DNA of 64,000 bases, taken from contig NZ_AP014637.1 in NCBI RefSeq assembly GCF_000829415.1, positions 1,686,001 to 1,750,000 of the forward strand, read 5' to 3'. Position 1 is the stretch's first letter. Each line of letters opens with the position of its first letter. This DNA is from Pseudomonas sp. StFLB209 (GTDB lineage: Bacteria; Pseudomonadota; Gammaproteobacteria; Pseudomonadales; Pseudomonadaceae). Position numbers and translations under genes: made by a program. Shown here in pieces: positions 18,079 to 25,510 of the stretch. Under the pieces are notes generated by a model. That model worked only from the letters and a program-made list of their open reading frames with translations, searched no databases and had not been told where the DNA came from.

Positions 18079-19527
18079 CTAGATCGGGTAATGCCGTGGG
18101 CCGTTCTGCAGGGTGACCCAGCGCAACTGGGTAAAGAAATCCACCGAGGCGCTGGCGCCGAAACTGCCGTAGCCGCTGGACTTGACCCCGCCGAACGGCA
18201 TTTGTGCTTCGTCGTGCACGGTCGGGCCGTTGATATGGCAGATCCCCGACTCGACCCGCTGAGCCAGCGCCAGGGCACGGCTGGTGTCGCGGCTGAAGAT
18301 CGCCGCCGACAAGCCGAACTCCGAGTCGTTGGCCAGGCGCAGCAATGCTTCGTCGCCCTCTGCACGCAGCACCACCGCCACCGGGCCGAAGGACTCTTCG
18401 CGGTACAGGCGCATGCTGTCGGTCACCCGATCAAGCAGGGTCGGCTGCATGATGCTGCCACTGCACTGCCCGCCCGCCACCAGGGTGGCGCCCTGACTGA
18501 CGGCATCGTTGACGAGGCCAAGAATGCGTTCACCGGCGCTGGCATCGACCAGCGAACCGAGTACCGACGCCGGATCATCCGGGTTGCCGGCGCGCAGGGT
18601 GGCGATCTTGGCTGCCAGCTTGGCGACAAAGGTGTCGGCGACCTTGCTGTCGACAATCAGCCGCTCGGTAGACATGCAGATCTGCCCCTGATTGAAGTAG
18701 GCGCCAAACGCGGCAGCCTCCACAGCGGCATCCAGGTCGGCGTCATCGAGCACCAGCAACGGCGCCTTGCCGCCCAGCTCCAGCAACGCAGGCTTGAGGT
18801 GGCGGGCCGCCAGTTCGCCGACAATCCGCCCGACATGGGTCGAGCCGGTGAAGTTGACCCGGCGTACGGCGGGGTTGGCGATCAGCCGTTCGACGATCGC
18901 CGGGGCGTCGGCCGGCGCGTTGCTGATGACGTTGACCACGCCATCGCCGAGCCCGGCTTCATGGAGGATCTGGCCGATCAGCCGGTGCACCGCCGGGCTC
19001 AGTTCCGAGGCCTTGAGCACCACGGTATTACCGCAGGCCAGCGGCATGGCGATGGCCCGGGTGGCAAGAATCACCGGGGCGTTCCAGGGAGCGATACCCA
19101 GCACCACGCCGCACGGCTGACGCAAGGCCATGGCGAAGCTGCCCGGTACATCCGAGGGGATGACCTGACCATTGATCTGGGTGGTCATCGAGGCGGCTTC
19201 GCGCAGGATGTTGGAAGCCAGCTTTACGTTGAAGCCATACCAGTTGGCCATGGCACCGGTTTCGCCGGCCGCCGCGATAAAGCGTGCGCTGTTGGCCTGA
19301 AGCTGGTCAGCCGCCTTGAGCAAGCGGCTGCGGCGCTCGTTGGGCGCCAGGGCAGACCAGCCTGGAAACGCCGCCTGGGCGGCGGCGACCGCCGCGTCGG
19401 CGTCTTCCAGGGTGGCGGCGGCAACCCTGGAGACCACCTCGCCGGTCACCGGATTACGGCGTTCGAAGGTGCGACCGTCACGCGCGGGCAATGACTGCCC
19501 GCCAATCAGCAAAGGCACGTCCAGCAT
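18079..19527 (-). CDS. vdh: Vanillin dehydrogenase
   Basis: NAD(P)-dependent aldehyde dehydrogenase of 482 residues that oxidises vanillin, and related hydroxybenzaldehydes, to the acid. Motifs are GIAPWNAPVILATRAIAMPLACGNTVVLK (cofactor), NFTGSTHVGR, the catalytic Glu in LELGGKAPL and the catalytic Cys in NQGQICMSTERL. The PFGGVKSSGYG segment is near the C-terminus. It lies between ech and fcs, and consumes the aldehyde made by Ech. AGAGGA precedes the ATG at a good distance. Specificity is inferred from context, since the fold alone does not separate vanillin from other aromatic aldehydes. Confidence 0.93.
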   Translation of the reverse strand: MLDVPLLIGGQSLPARDGRTFERRNPVTGEVVSRVAAATLEDADAAVAAAQAAFPGWSALAPNERRSRLLKAADQLQANSARFIAAAGETGAMANWYGFNVKLASNILREAASMTTQINGQVIPSDVPGSFAMALRQPCGVVLGIAPWNAPVILATRAIAMPLACGNTVVLKASELSPAVHRLIGQILHEAGLGDGVVNVISNAPADAPAIVERLIANPAVRRVNFTGSTHVGRIVGELAARHLKPALLELGGKAPLLVLDDADLDAAVEAAAFGAYFNQGQICMSTERLIVDSKVADTFVAKLAAKIATLRAGNPDDPASVLGSLVDASAGERILGLVNDAVSQGATLVAGGQCSGSIMQPTLLDRVTDSMRLYREESFGPVAVVLRAEGDEALLRLANDSEFGLSAAIFSRDTSRALALAQRVESGICHINGPTVHDEAQMPFGGVKSSGYGSFGASASVDFFTQLRWVTLQNGPRHYPI

Positions 19528-19589
19528 GGTGATTCCTCTTTATTGTCTTTATCGGGAACACATGTCGATTTGGTGTAGCGCCGAGAATC

Positions 19590-20420
19590 TCAGCGCTTGT
19601 AGGCTTGCAGGCCCGGCTTGATGCTTTTTTCGTCGAGGAACTGCTTCATACCCTGCTCGCGACCGCCTTCGGTGTCCAGCAGGCGCGACTGGTCGAGCTT
19701 GGCGTACAGGTAGTCTTCGTTCTGCTCCCAGGTCAGCTCGCGGCAACGCTTGAAACCATGCTTGGCGGCGCGCAGCACCACCGGGTTCTTTTCCAGCAGG
19801 TTGCGGGCCAGTTCGATAGTGGTTTCGCGCAGCTGCGCCAGCGGCACGCTTTCATTGACCAGGCCCATTTCAGCGGCTTTTTTACCGCCGAAGGTCTTGC
19901 CGGTCATGATGTAGTACAGCGACTGGCGGTGGCCTACGGTGTCGGCCATGGCCTTGCTGACCAGGTTACCCGGCGGGATGCCCCAGTTGATTTCCGACAG
20001 GCCGAAGGTCGCTTCGTCAGCACAGATCGCCAGATCACAGGCCACCAGCGGGCTGAAACCACCGCCGAAGCACCAGCCATTGACCATGGCGATGGTCGGC
20101 TTGGAGTACATGCGCAGCAACTTCCACTGCCATTGCGAGGCCTCACGGCGGATCTTTTCCTGGAGAATTTCCGGGCCGGCGTCGGTTTCACGGAAGTACT
20201 CCTTGAGGTCCATGCCGGCGGTCCACGACTCACCGGCACCGGTCAGCACCAGCACACCGGCGTCGGCATCCTGCTCCAGAGTTTCCAGCACATCGATCAT
20301 TTCCCGGTTCAGGGTCGGGCTCATGGCATTGCGTTTTTCCGGGCGATTGAGAATGACCCAGGCGATGCCTTCTTCGATCTCGACTTTGACGGTGCTCCAG
20401 CGGCCTTCGTAGTTGCTCAT
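19590..20420 (-). CDS. ech: Feruloyl-CoA hydratase/lyase (hydroxycinnamoyl-CoA hydratase-lyase)
   Basis: Crotonase-family enzyme of 276 residues that hydrates feruloyl-CoA and cleaves it to vanillin and acetyl-CoA. The length matches the characterised HCHL. Diagnostic segments are RPEKRNAMSPTLN, WTAGMDLKEYFRE, the oxyanion loop NGWCFGGGFSPLVACDLAI and FGLSEINWGIPPGNLV with the catalytic Glu. It is the promoter-proximal gene of the minus-strand operon ech-vdh-fcs-aat-acd. The MarR-type regulator gene is divergent across a 241-bp spacer with AGTTAAT repeats. Confidence 0.95.
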   Translation of the reverse strand: MSNYEGRWSTVKVEIEEGIAWVILNRPEKRNAMSPTLNREMIDVLETLEQDADAGVLVLTGAGESWTAGMDLKEYFRETDAGPEILQEKIRREASQWQWKLLRMYSKPTIAMVNGWCFGGGFSPLVACDLAICADEATFGLSEINWGIPPGNLVSKAMADTVGHRQSLYYIMTGKTFGGKKAAEMGLVNESVPLAQLRETTIELARNLLEKNPVVLRAAKHGFKRCRELTWEQNEDYLYAKLDQSRLLDTEGGREQGMKQFLDEKSIKPGLQAYKR

Positions 20421-20510
20421 GTCGGTTGCTCTCTTGTTCTGGGTGGGGGCTTGTTCTGAACGGCGGCGTGTTCCGGGAGTGCCGATGAGCAGAAATTAGC
20501 CCGGCAAATT

Positions 20511-20542
20511 AGTTATGTCAATTAACTATTAATCGAGTTAAT
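20511..20542. promoter_or_regulatory. Candidate MarR-regulator operator between ech and ferR
   Basis: AGTTA at 20511-20515 is inverted as TAACT at 20523-20527 (17-bp unit AGTTATGTCAATTAACT). ATTAACT at 20521-20527 is inverted again as AGTTAAT at 20536-20542. This run of overlapping AT-rich half-sites sits about 90-120 bp before ech and 120-150 bp before the MarR gene, where a divergent operator is expected. The binding protein is inferred. Confidence 0.55.
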
Positions 20543-20661
20543 CGAAAACTTAACGGTCAGTGGATGTCAGATCACCTCATGCGGCTAGTTAGCGGTAGCC
20601 TTTGCCAAGCGATCACGGCAAACTGCATAGCCTTGTTAACTGAAGATCAGGACCTTTTGCC

Positions 20662-21150
20662 ATGGCCAAGCCCTCCACAGCACCGCTGCCCCGTGATGTG
20701 GTGCCTGACGATGCTGGCGCCCCGGCGGCGCTGGATGCCGCGCTGGACGACCTGATCGGTTACGCCCTGCGCCGCGCCCAGCTCAAGCTGTTCCAGAACC
20801 TGATCGGCCGCCTGGCGGTGCATGACCTGCGCCCGGCGCAGTTTTCCGCCTTGGCGATCATCGACCAGAACCCCGGGCTGATGCAGGCCGACCTGGCCCG
20901 TGCCCTGGCCATCGAGCCGCCGCAAGTGGTGCCGCTGCTCAACAAGCTTGAAAGCCGTGCGCTGGCGGTACGGGTGCGCTGCAAGCCGGACAAACGCTCT
21001 TACGGCATTTTCCTGAGCAAGGGCGGTGAAGCCCTGCTCAAGGAATTGAAGCAGATCGCCGCGCAGAGCGACCTGGACTCGACCTCGGCACTGGATGACG
21101 CCGAGCGCGAGCAGTTGCTGCATCTGCTGCGCAAGGTCTATCAAGACTGA
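20662..21150 (+). CDS. ferR: MarR family regulator of hydroxycinnamate catabolism
   Basis: Winged-helix regulator of 162 residues, divergent from ech. The MarR core is seen as LRPAQFSALAIIDQNPGLMQADLARALAIEPPQVVPLLNKLESRALAVRVRCKPDKRSYGIFLSKGGEALL, with the wing at CKPDKRSYG. In Pseudomonas and other genera this family represses ech-fcs genes and is released by hydroxycinnamoyl-CoA. That mechanism is carried over from known relatives. CAGGA precedes the ATG. It ends 10 bp before the convergent porin gene stop. Confidence 0.85.
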   Translation: MAKPSTAPLPRDVVPDDAGAPAALDAALDDLIGYALRRAQLKLFQNLIGRLAVHDLRPAQFSALAIIDQNPGLMQADLARALAIEPPQVVPLLNKLESRALAVRVRCKPDKRSYGIFLSKGGEALLKELKQIAAQSDLDSTSALDDAEREQLLHLLRKVYQD

Positions 21151-21159
21151 CCGGGCGCC

Positions 21160-22452
21160 TCACCACAGCGGCAAGGTGTAGGTGGCCAGAAAGCGGGTCT
21201 GATTTTCATCACGAAAGGCCGCCCCGGCGGGGAAGTCGTTGCGGTAGATCGCCTTGCGCACCACAAAGCCCAGTTGCTTGAGCGGCCCGCTCTGGATCAC
21301 GTAACCCAGCTCCATCTGGAATTCCCGTTCCTTGCGGTCATCGGCGTTCAGTGAGGCCAGCTCGATGTTGTCACCACGCACGTAACGCAGCCGGCTCTTG
21401 AGCCCCGGCACGCCGAGGGCAGCGAAGTCGTAGTCATAGATGGCTTGCCAGGTACGTTCTTTGGCATTGAGAAAGTCCGAAGCCATGGTCAACTCGCTCA
21501 TCCCCATCAGTTCGGTGCCAGACACATAGGGTGTAGCCGTGTCGCCGCTCGAATGCATGTAGCCCACGCTGACCTTGTGCCCGCCAAAGCGGTAACCCAG
21601 CAAGGCCGAAGCGTTGATGTTGTCGACCTTGCCAGCCTTGGCGCTGCCGGCCTCGTCACTGAAGAAACTGCGCAGGTCGGTGGTCAACACGCCGTCGCCC
21701 AATGGCTGGTTGTGCAACAGCGCCAGGGTGCTCTGCCGGTACAGGTCATCGACCTCGGCATGGTAGAGGCGGATACCCAGGTCCTTGCTGAACTGGTAGT
21801 CACCGCCCAGATAACTCATGTGCGAGGTGGTCGCCGCGCCCCTGAAGCGGCCGTTGGGCGAAGCAATGCCCATCGCCTGATAGGAGGTGGAGTCGCGCCG
21901 GTTGATGCGGTCGATGTAGCCGGCGTTGAAGGTCAGCCCGTCGATATCTTTGGAGGTCAGGATGGTGCCGCGAAAAGTCTGCGGCAGCAGGCGCGACGGG
22001 CTGGCAAAGGCGAACGGCAGGAAGATCGACACATCGCCGGTCTTCACCGTGGTCTGGCCCCAGCGCAGCTTGCCGGTCAGGGCCAGCCGCGAGTAATCAT
22101 CCGGCGCGCGCCTGTCACTGGCCGATACCGGTAGCAGCTCGGTGCTGCTGCGCTCTGGCGAGGAGTCGAGCTTGATCCCCACCAGGGCGCGGGCGTCCAG
22201 GCCAAGGCCCAGTTTGCCAGGGGTGTAGCCCGACTCCAGGTTGAGGATGAAGCCCTGAGCCCACTCTCGGGCCGCCGTCTTCGCCCCGTCATCCTTGTAG
22301 TCACGGTCCAGATAATAGTTGCGCAGGGTCAACGTACCGTGGCTGTCTTCCAGCAGCCCTTCGGCATGCAGGCCGGTGCTGCACAGGCCCAGCAGAAGCA
22401 GAGGATAAGCACCCAGTCGGGCGCCATTGATCATCGGATGAGTGTCTGGCAT
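21160..22452 (-). CDS. OprD-family outer-membrane porin, probably for aromatic acids
   Basis: Substrate-specific porin of about 430 residues. A hydrophobic signal peptide (LGAYPLLLLGLCSTGLHAEG) is followed by the OprD-family start LLEDSHGTLTLRNYYLDRD and repeated amphipathic strands. The last residue is the aromatic W expected for outer-membrane insertion (YTLPLW). The ATG at 22452 is used; the longer frame to 22521 lacks a sensible signal. It lies in the ferulate cluster and back-to-back with an aromatic-acid transporter, so ferulate or vanillate uptake is inferred. OpdK/VanP-like function is a possibility, not shown. Confidence 0.88.
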   Translation of the reverse strand: MPDTHPMINGARLGAYPLLLLGLCSTGLHAEGLLEDSHGTLTLRNYYLDRDYKDDGAKTAAREWAQGFILNLESGYTPGKLGLGLDARALVGIKLDSSPERSSTELLPVSASDRRAPDDYSRLALTGKLRWGQTTVKTGDVSIFLPFAFASPSRLLPQTFRGTILTSKDIDGLTFNAGYIDRINRRDSTSYQAMGIASPNGRFRGAATTSHMSYLGGDYQFSKDLGIRLYHAEVDDLYRQSTLALLHNQPLGDGVLTTDLRSFFSDEAGSAKAGKVDNINASALLGYRFGGHKVSVGYMHSSGDTATPYVSGTELMGMSELTMASDFLNAKERTWQAIYDYDFAALGVPGLKSRLRYVRGDNIELASLNADDRKEREFQMELGYVIQSGPLKQLGFVVRKAIYRNDFPAGAAFRDENQTRFLATYTLPLW

Positions 22453-22753
22453 GTCCGTGGTCCATTTATTTTTGTTGTACTGGAACGCTGTCGGCCGCCT
22501 CAGGGGCGGCCTGCGGAGCAAGAATGGAAATGCGCGAGGCGCCCGTCAACGGAAACCATCCGATAATCGAACGTTAATTTTGTTATCTATTTTTGCCTCA
22601 GCACCGTTCTTTCTGTTAAGTCCATGTTTTAAAAGCCTTAGTCGGGTAACAAGCATTCACAGCCGACCCTTTGCTTTTTAGTTATCTTTGTTAATCTTAT
22701 TTCAAGCCGACCCCAGGTCTGCGTTTACAACAAAAACAAGAACGAGGTTATCC
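22453..22753. promoter_or_regulatory. AT-rich divergent promoter region, porin/MFS
   Basis: This 301-bp spacer has no plausible gene. It is visibly more AT-rich than its surroundings, with runs such as GTTAATTTTGTTATC near 22572 and AGTTATCTTTGTTAATC near 22680. These two similar TTAAT/GTTATC runs may be regulator sites shared by the porin and transporter. Nothing else was recognised. Confidence 0.4.
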
Positions 22754-23965
22754 ATGGACAGTTCACTGCGCCGCCCGGCGCCCACTATTGTGCTTTGCTT
22801 CATCGTTGCGCTGATCGAAGGCTTTGACCTGCAGGCTGCCGGCACCGCGGCGGCGGGACTGCGACACACCTTCGAGCTGGACCCGAAAATGCTCGGCTGG
22901 GTATTCAGTGCCGGGATCATCGGCCTGCTGCCTGGTGCATTCTTCGGCGGCTGGATCGCTGATCGGATCGGTCGCAAGAAAATACTCATCGCAGCCGTGC
23001 TGCTGTTCGGGGTGTTCTCGCTGGCCACCGCCTACGTTCAGAGCCTTACGGCATTGCTGTTGGTGCGCTTGCTGACCGGCCTGGGTCTGGGCGCCGCCCT
23101 GCCCAACCTGATTGCCTTGTGCGCTGAAGCGGTTGGCGAAGAGCGTCGCGGTACGGCGATCAGCATCATGTATGCCGGCGTACCGCTGGGCGGTGCGCTG
23201 GCGGCGGTGGTCGCCATGCTGGGCGGTGATCACTGGCAAATGACCTTCATCATCGGTGGCCTGGCGCCGCTGCTGGTGGTGCCGCTGATGATGGTCCTGC
23301 TGCCTGAATCAACGGTGTTCCGCCAGGAGGTCGATCCGAACTCGCGGGTTTCGACCCCGCAGGCGCTGTTTGGCGAAGGCCGGGCGCGGATTACTCTGGC
23401 GCTGTGGATAAGTTATTTCTTTACCCTTACCGTGATGTACATGCTGCTCAACTGGCTGCCGTCGCTGCTGATGGGCCAGGGCTTCAGCAAGCCGGAAGCG
23501 AGCCTGGTACAGATGCTGTTCAACATCGGTGGCGCGCTCGGCTCGCTGTTCGGTGGCCTGCTGCTCGACCGCTTCAATGGCGTGAAAGTGGTGATTGGCG
23601 TGTACCTGGGGTTGCTGGCGTCGCTGATTGGCGTTGGACTCTCGGTGGGGATCGTGCCCATGGCCATCGCCGGCTTCTCGGTAGGCGTATTCGTGATGGC
23701 CGCGCAACTGGTGCTGTACGCCATGGCCCCGCCCTCCTACCCGACTGCCGTACGCGCCACCGGAGTGGGTGCTGCGGTGGCCATCGGCCGCCTTGGGTCA
23801 GTGGCCGGTCCTTTGGCCGCCGGGCAGATTCTCGCCGCCGGGGCCGGCACCAGCGGCGTGCTGCTGGCGACCTCGCCGGGGCTGGTGATTGCCGCGCTGG
23901 CGATCATCACCGTAGTCGCCAGACCGGGCCTGGCAACGCGAGCGCCGCTGAAGACAGCCAATTAA
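22754..23965 (+). CDS. MFS aromatic acid:H+ symporter (AAHS family)
   Basis: Inner-membrane transporter of 403 residues with twelve hydrophobic segments, likely importing ferulate or related acids. The AAHS family signatures are seen: VALIEGFDLQAAGTAAAGL in TM1, GWIADRIGRKK between TM2 and TM3 with its conserved D and RxGRK, and LTGLGLGAALPNLIAL in TM4. The start is the ATG at 22754 with CGAGG upstream; a 22-codon extension is ignored. It is divergent from the porin gene, giving an outer- plus inner-membrane import route for the island. Confidence 0.9.
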   Translation: MDSSLRRPAPTIVLCFIVALIEGFDLQAAGTAAAGLRHTFELDPKMLGWVFSAGIIGLLPGAFFGGWIADRIGRKKILIAAVLLFGVFSLATAYVQSLTALLLVRLLTGLGLGAALPNLIALCAEAVGEERRGTAISIMYAGVPLGGALAAVVAMLGGDHWQMTFIIGGLAPLLVVPLMMVLLPESTVFRQEVDPNSRVSTPQALFGEGRARITLALWISYFFTLTVMYMLLNWLPSLLMGQGFSKPEASLVQMLFNIGGALGSLFGGLLLDRFNGVKVVIGVYLGLLASLIGVGLSVGIVPMAIAGFSVGVFVMAAQLVLYAMAPPSYPTAVRATGVGAAVAIGRLGSVAGPLAAGQILAAGAGTSGVLLATSPGLVIAALAIITVVARPGLATRAPLKTAN

Positions 23966-23976
23966 GGGCTGAATGC

Positions 23977-24013
23977 AAAACACCCCCGACAGATACCTGC
24001 CGGGGGCGTTTTT
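23977..24013. terminator. Rho-independent terminator between MFS and HDOD genes
   Basis: The stem CCCCCGACAG / CTGCCGGGGG (loop ATAC) is flanked by A-rich and T-rich tracts. It is placed between convergent genes and probably works in both directions. Confidence 0.88.
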
Positions 24014-24027
24014 ATTACTTGGGCAAT

Positions 24028-25425
24028 TTAGTGAGCGAACTGCGCCGCCAGCTCGCGCAGCATCACTTCAGCATCCAGCACCTTGCGCACCGACTCTTCA
24101 GCTTTCTCGCGACTGATGTTCAGACGCTCGAACAGCTCGTCAGGGATGCTCTCGACCGGACCGGAGCCGATCCCGTGTTGCCGCAGCAGTTGCACTGCCA
24201 GATACACCAGATTGGCATATTCGCAGTGCTCGCCCGCGTATTGCGGGTCGTGCTGGAAGCGCAGTGCAGTGGCCAGTTCATCCGGCATGTCCCAGGAACG
24301 CATCAGCCAGGCACCGATCTGCTCGCGGCTGATGCCCAGCAGATGCTGTTCGACGTAGCTGTGATGCAGGTGCGGATTGACCTCCAGCTGGCGGCAGATC
24401 AGCGAGAAATGTGGCGGGAACACATGGGCCAGCAACAGGTAGCCAAAGTTGTGCAGCAGGCCGGCCAGGTAAGTCAGGCCCGCTTCAGGACGCTTGGCGC
24501 GCGGGATGGCGCGGGTCAGCCCTTCGATGACCGCCGCGGTGTAGATCGACTGCTGCCAGTACGGGGTGGTCTGCTGCGGGTGATCCTTGGGCAGGCTCAG
24601 GGTCTTGCCCAGTGCCAGACCCAGCGCCAGATTGATCACCAGATCGAAGCCCAGCACCCGAACAATCGCGTCTTCCACCGAACGGATCTTGCCGGTCGAG
24701 GCGTAGTAAGGCGAAGCCGCCCAACTGACCACCTGCGCGGCCAGGGCCGGGTCGGTTTCCACGACACCGGTGATGTCATCGATGGTGGCATCGGGGTCGA
24801 CCCGCAGCTTGATGATTTTCTGCGCAGTACCAGCCAGCGGCGGGATTTCCAGGGTCGCTTCCAGGCGCTGCTGAATGCGTCGTGCGGTGAACGCATGAAC
24901 GGCCTGGGTGATTTCTTCGCGGTCGTCGTCAGGACGGTCGAAGTTGGGCTGAACCAGAGCAACCAGTTGCCCGAAGTTGGCCGCGCTGGCCTTGCTCAGC
25001 ATGCCCTTGAAATCATCACTGGCGATTTCCAGCAGCAGGCCCGGCTCACCGGACCCCACCAGCAGCGACGATTGCTGCAGCAACCGTTCGTCGTACAGGC
25101 ACGGCGAGCTGGTCAGTGCCGGCAGGCCGGGCAGGCTTTGCAGGTTGTGTTTGACCAGCATGCGCGACAGGCGCTCATAAGAGACCGCCTTGAGTTCGCG
25201 GCCGGTCAACTCGGTGATGCGGTTCAAATCGAGCAGTTGGTTCTGCGGGAACAGAATCAGCAGCGCGCCGACGGCGTCTTCGACGAGTACGGCTTGCACC
25301 TTGCGCTCGACAGGTAACGTGACATCGTCCACGACTTCCTGGTAGCGGATGGACAATTTTTCCAACAACTGCCGGATTACGGACGGGGTGTGGAGAGAGT
25401 CATCGACGTGGGCTACTTCTGTCAT
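24028..25425 (-). CDS. HDOD domain signalling protein
   Basis: Cytoplasmic 465-residue protein with a C-terminal HDOD domain at about 195-400 (IPPLAGTAQKIIKLRVDPDATIDDITGVVETDPALAAQVVSWA... YLAGLLHNFGYLLLAHVF). The N-terminal 170 residues (VDDVTLPVERKVQAVLVEDAVGALLILFPQNQLLDLNRI...) resemble the YbaK/ProX-type editing fold, but the match is weak. HDOD proteins lack the full HD phosphohydrolase site and tend to act in signalling or stress control. Its location next to recG matches PA5346 of P. aeruginosa from memory. The function is unknown. Confidence 0.85.
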   Translation of the reverse strand: MTEVAHVDDSLHTPSVIRQLLEKLSIRYQEVVDDVTLPVERKVQAVLVEDAVGALLILFPQNQLLDLNRITELTGRELKAVSYERLSRMLVKHNLQSLPGLPALTSSPCLYDERLLQQSSLLVGSGEPGLLLEIASDDFKGMLSKASAANFGQLVALVQPNFDRPDDDREEITQAVHAFTARRIQQRLEATLEIPPLAGTAQKIIKLRVDPDATIDDITGVVETDPALAAQVVSWAASPYYASTGKIRSVEDAIVRVLGFDLVINLALGLALGKTLSLPKDHPQQTTPYWQQSIYTAAVIEGLTRAIPRAKRPEAGLTYLAGLLHNFGYLLLAHVFPPHFSLICRQLEVNPHLHHSYVEQHLLGISREQIGAWLMRSWDMPDELATALRFQHDPQYAGEHCEYANLVYLAVQLLRQHGIGSGPVESIPDELFERLNISREKAEESVRKVLDAEVMLRELAAQFAH

Positions 25426-25510
25426 GGTCTGAGTCCAATTCCTACATTTTGTGCAGTATAACCAGCTTATCGAGCCTCAGCCCGGCGAGCATGTAAAAGC
25501 GTTGTCTACA

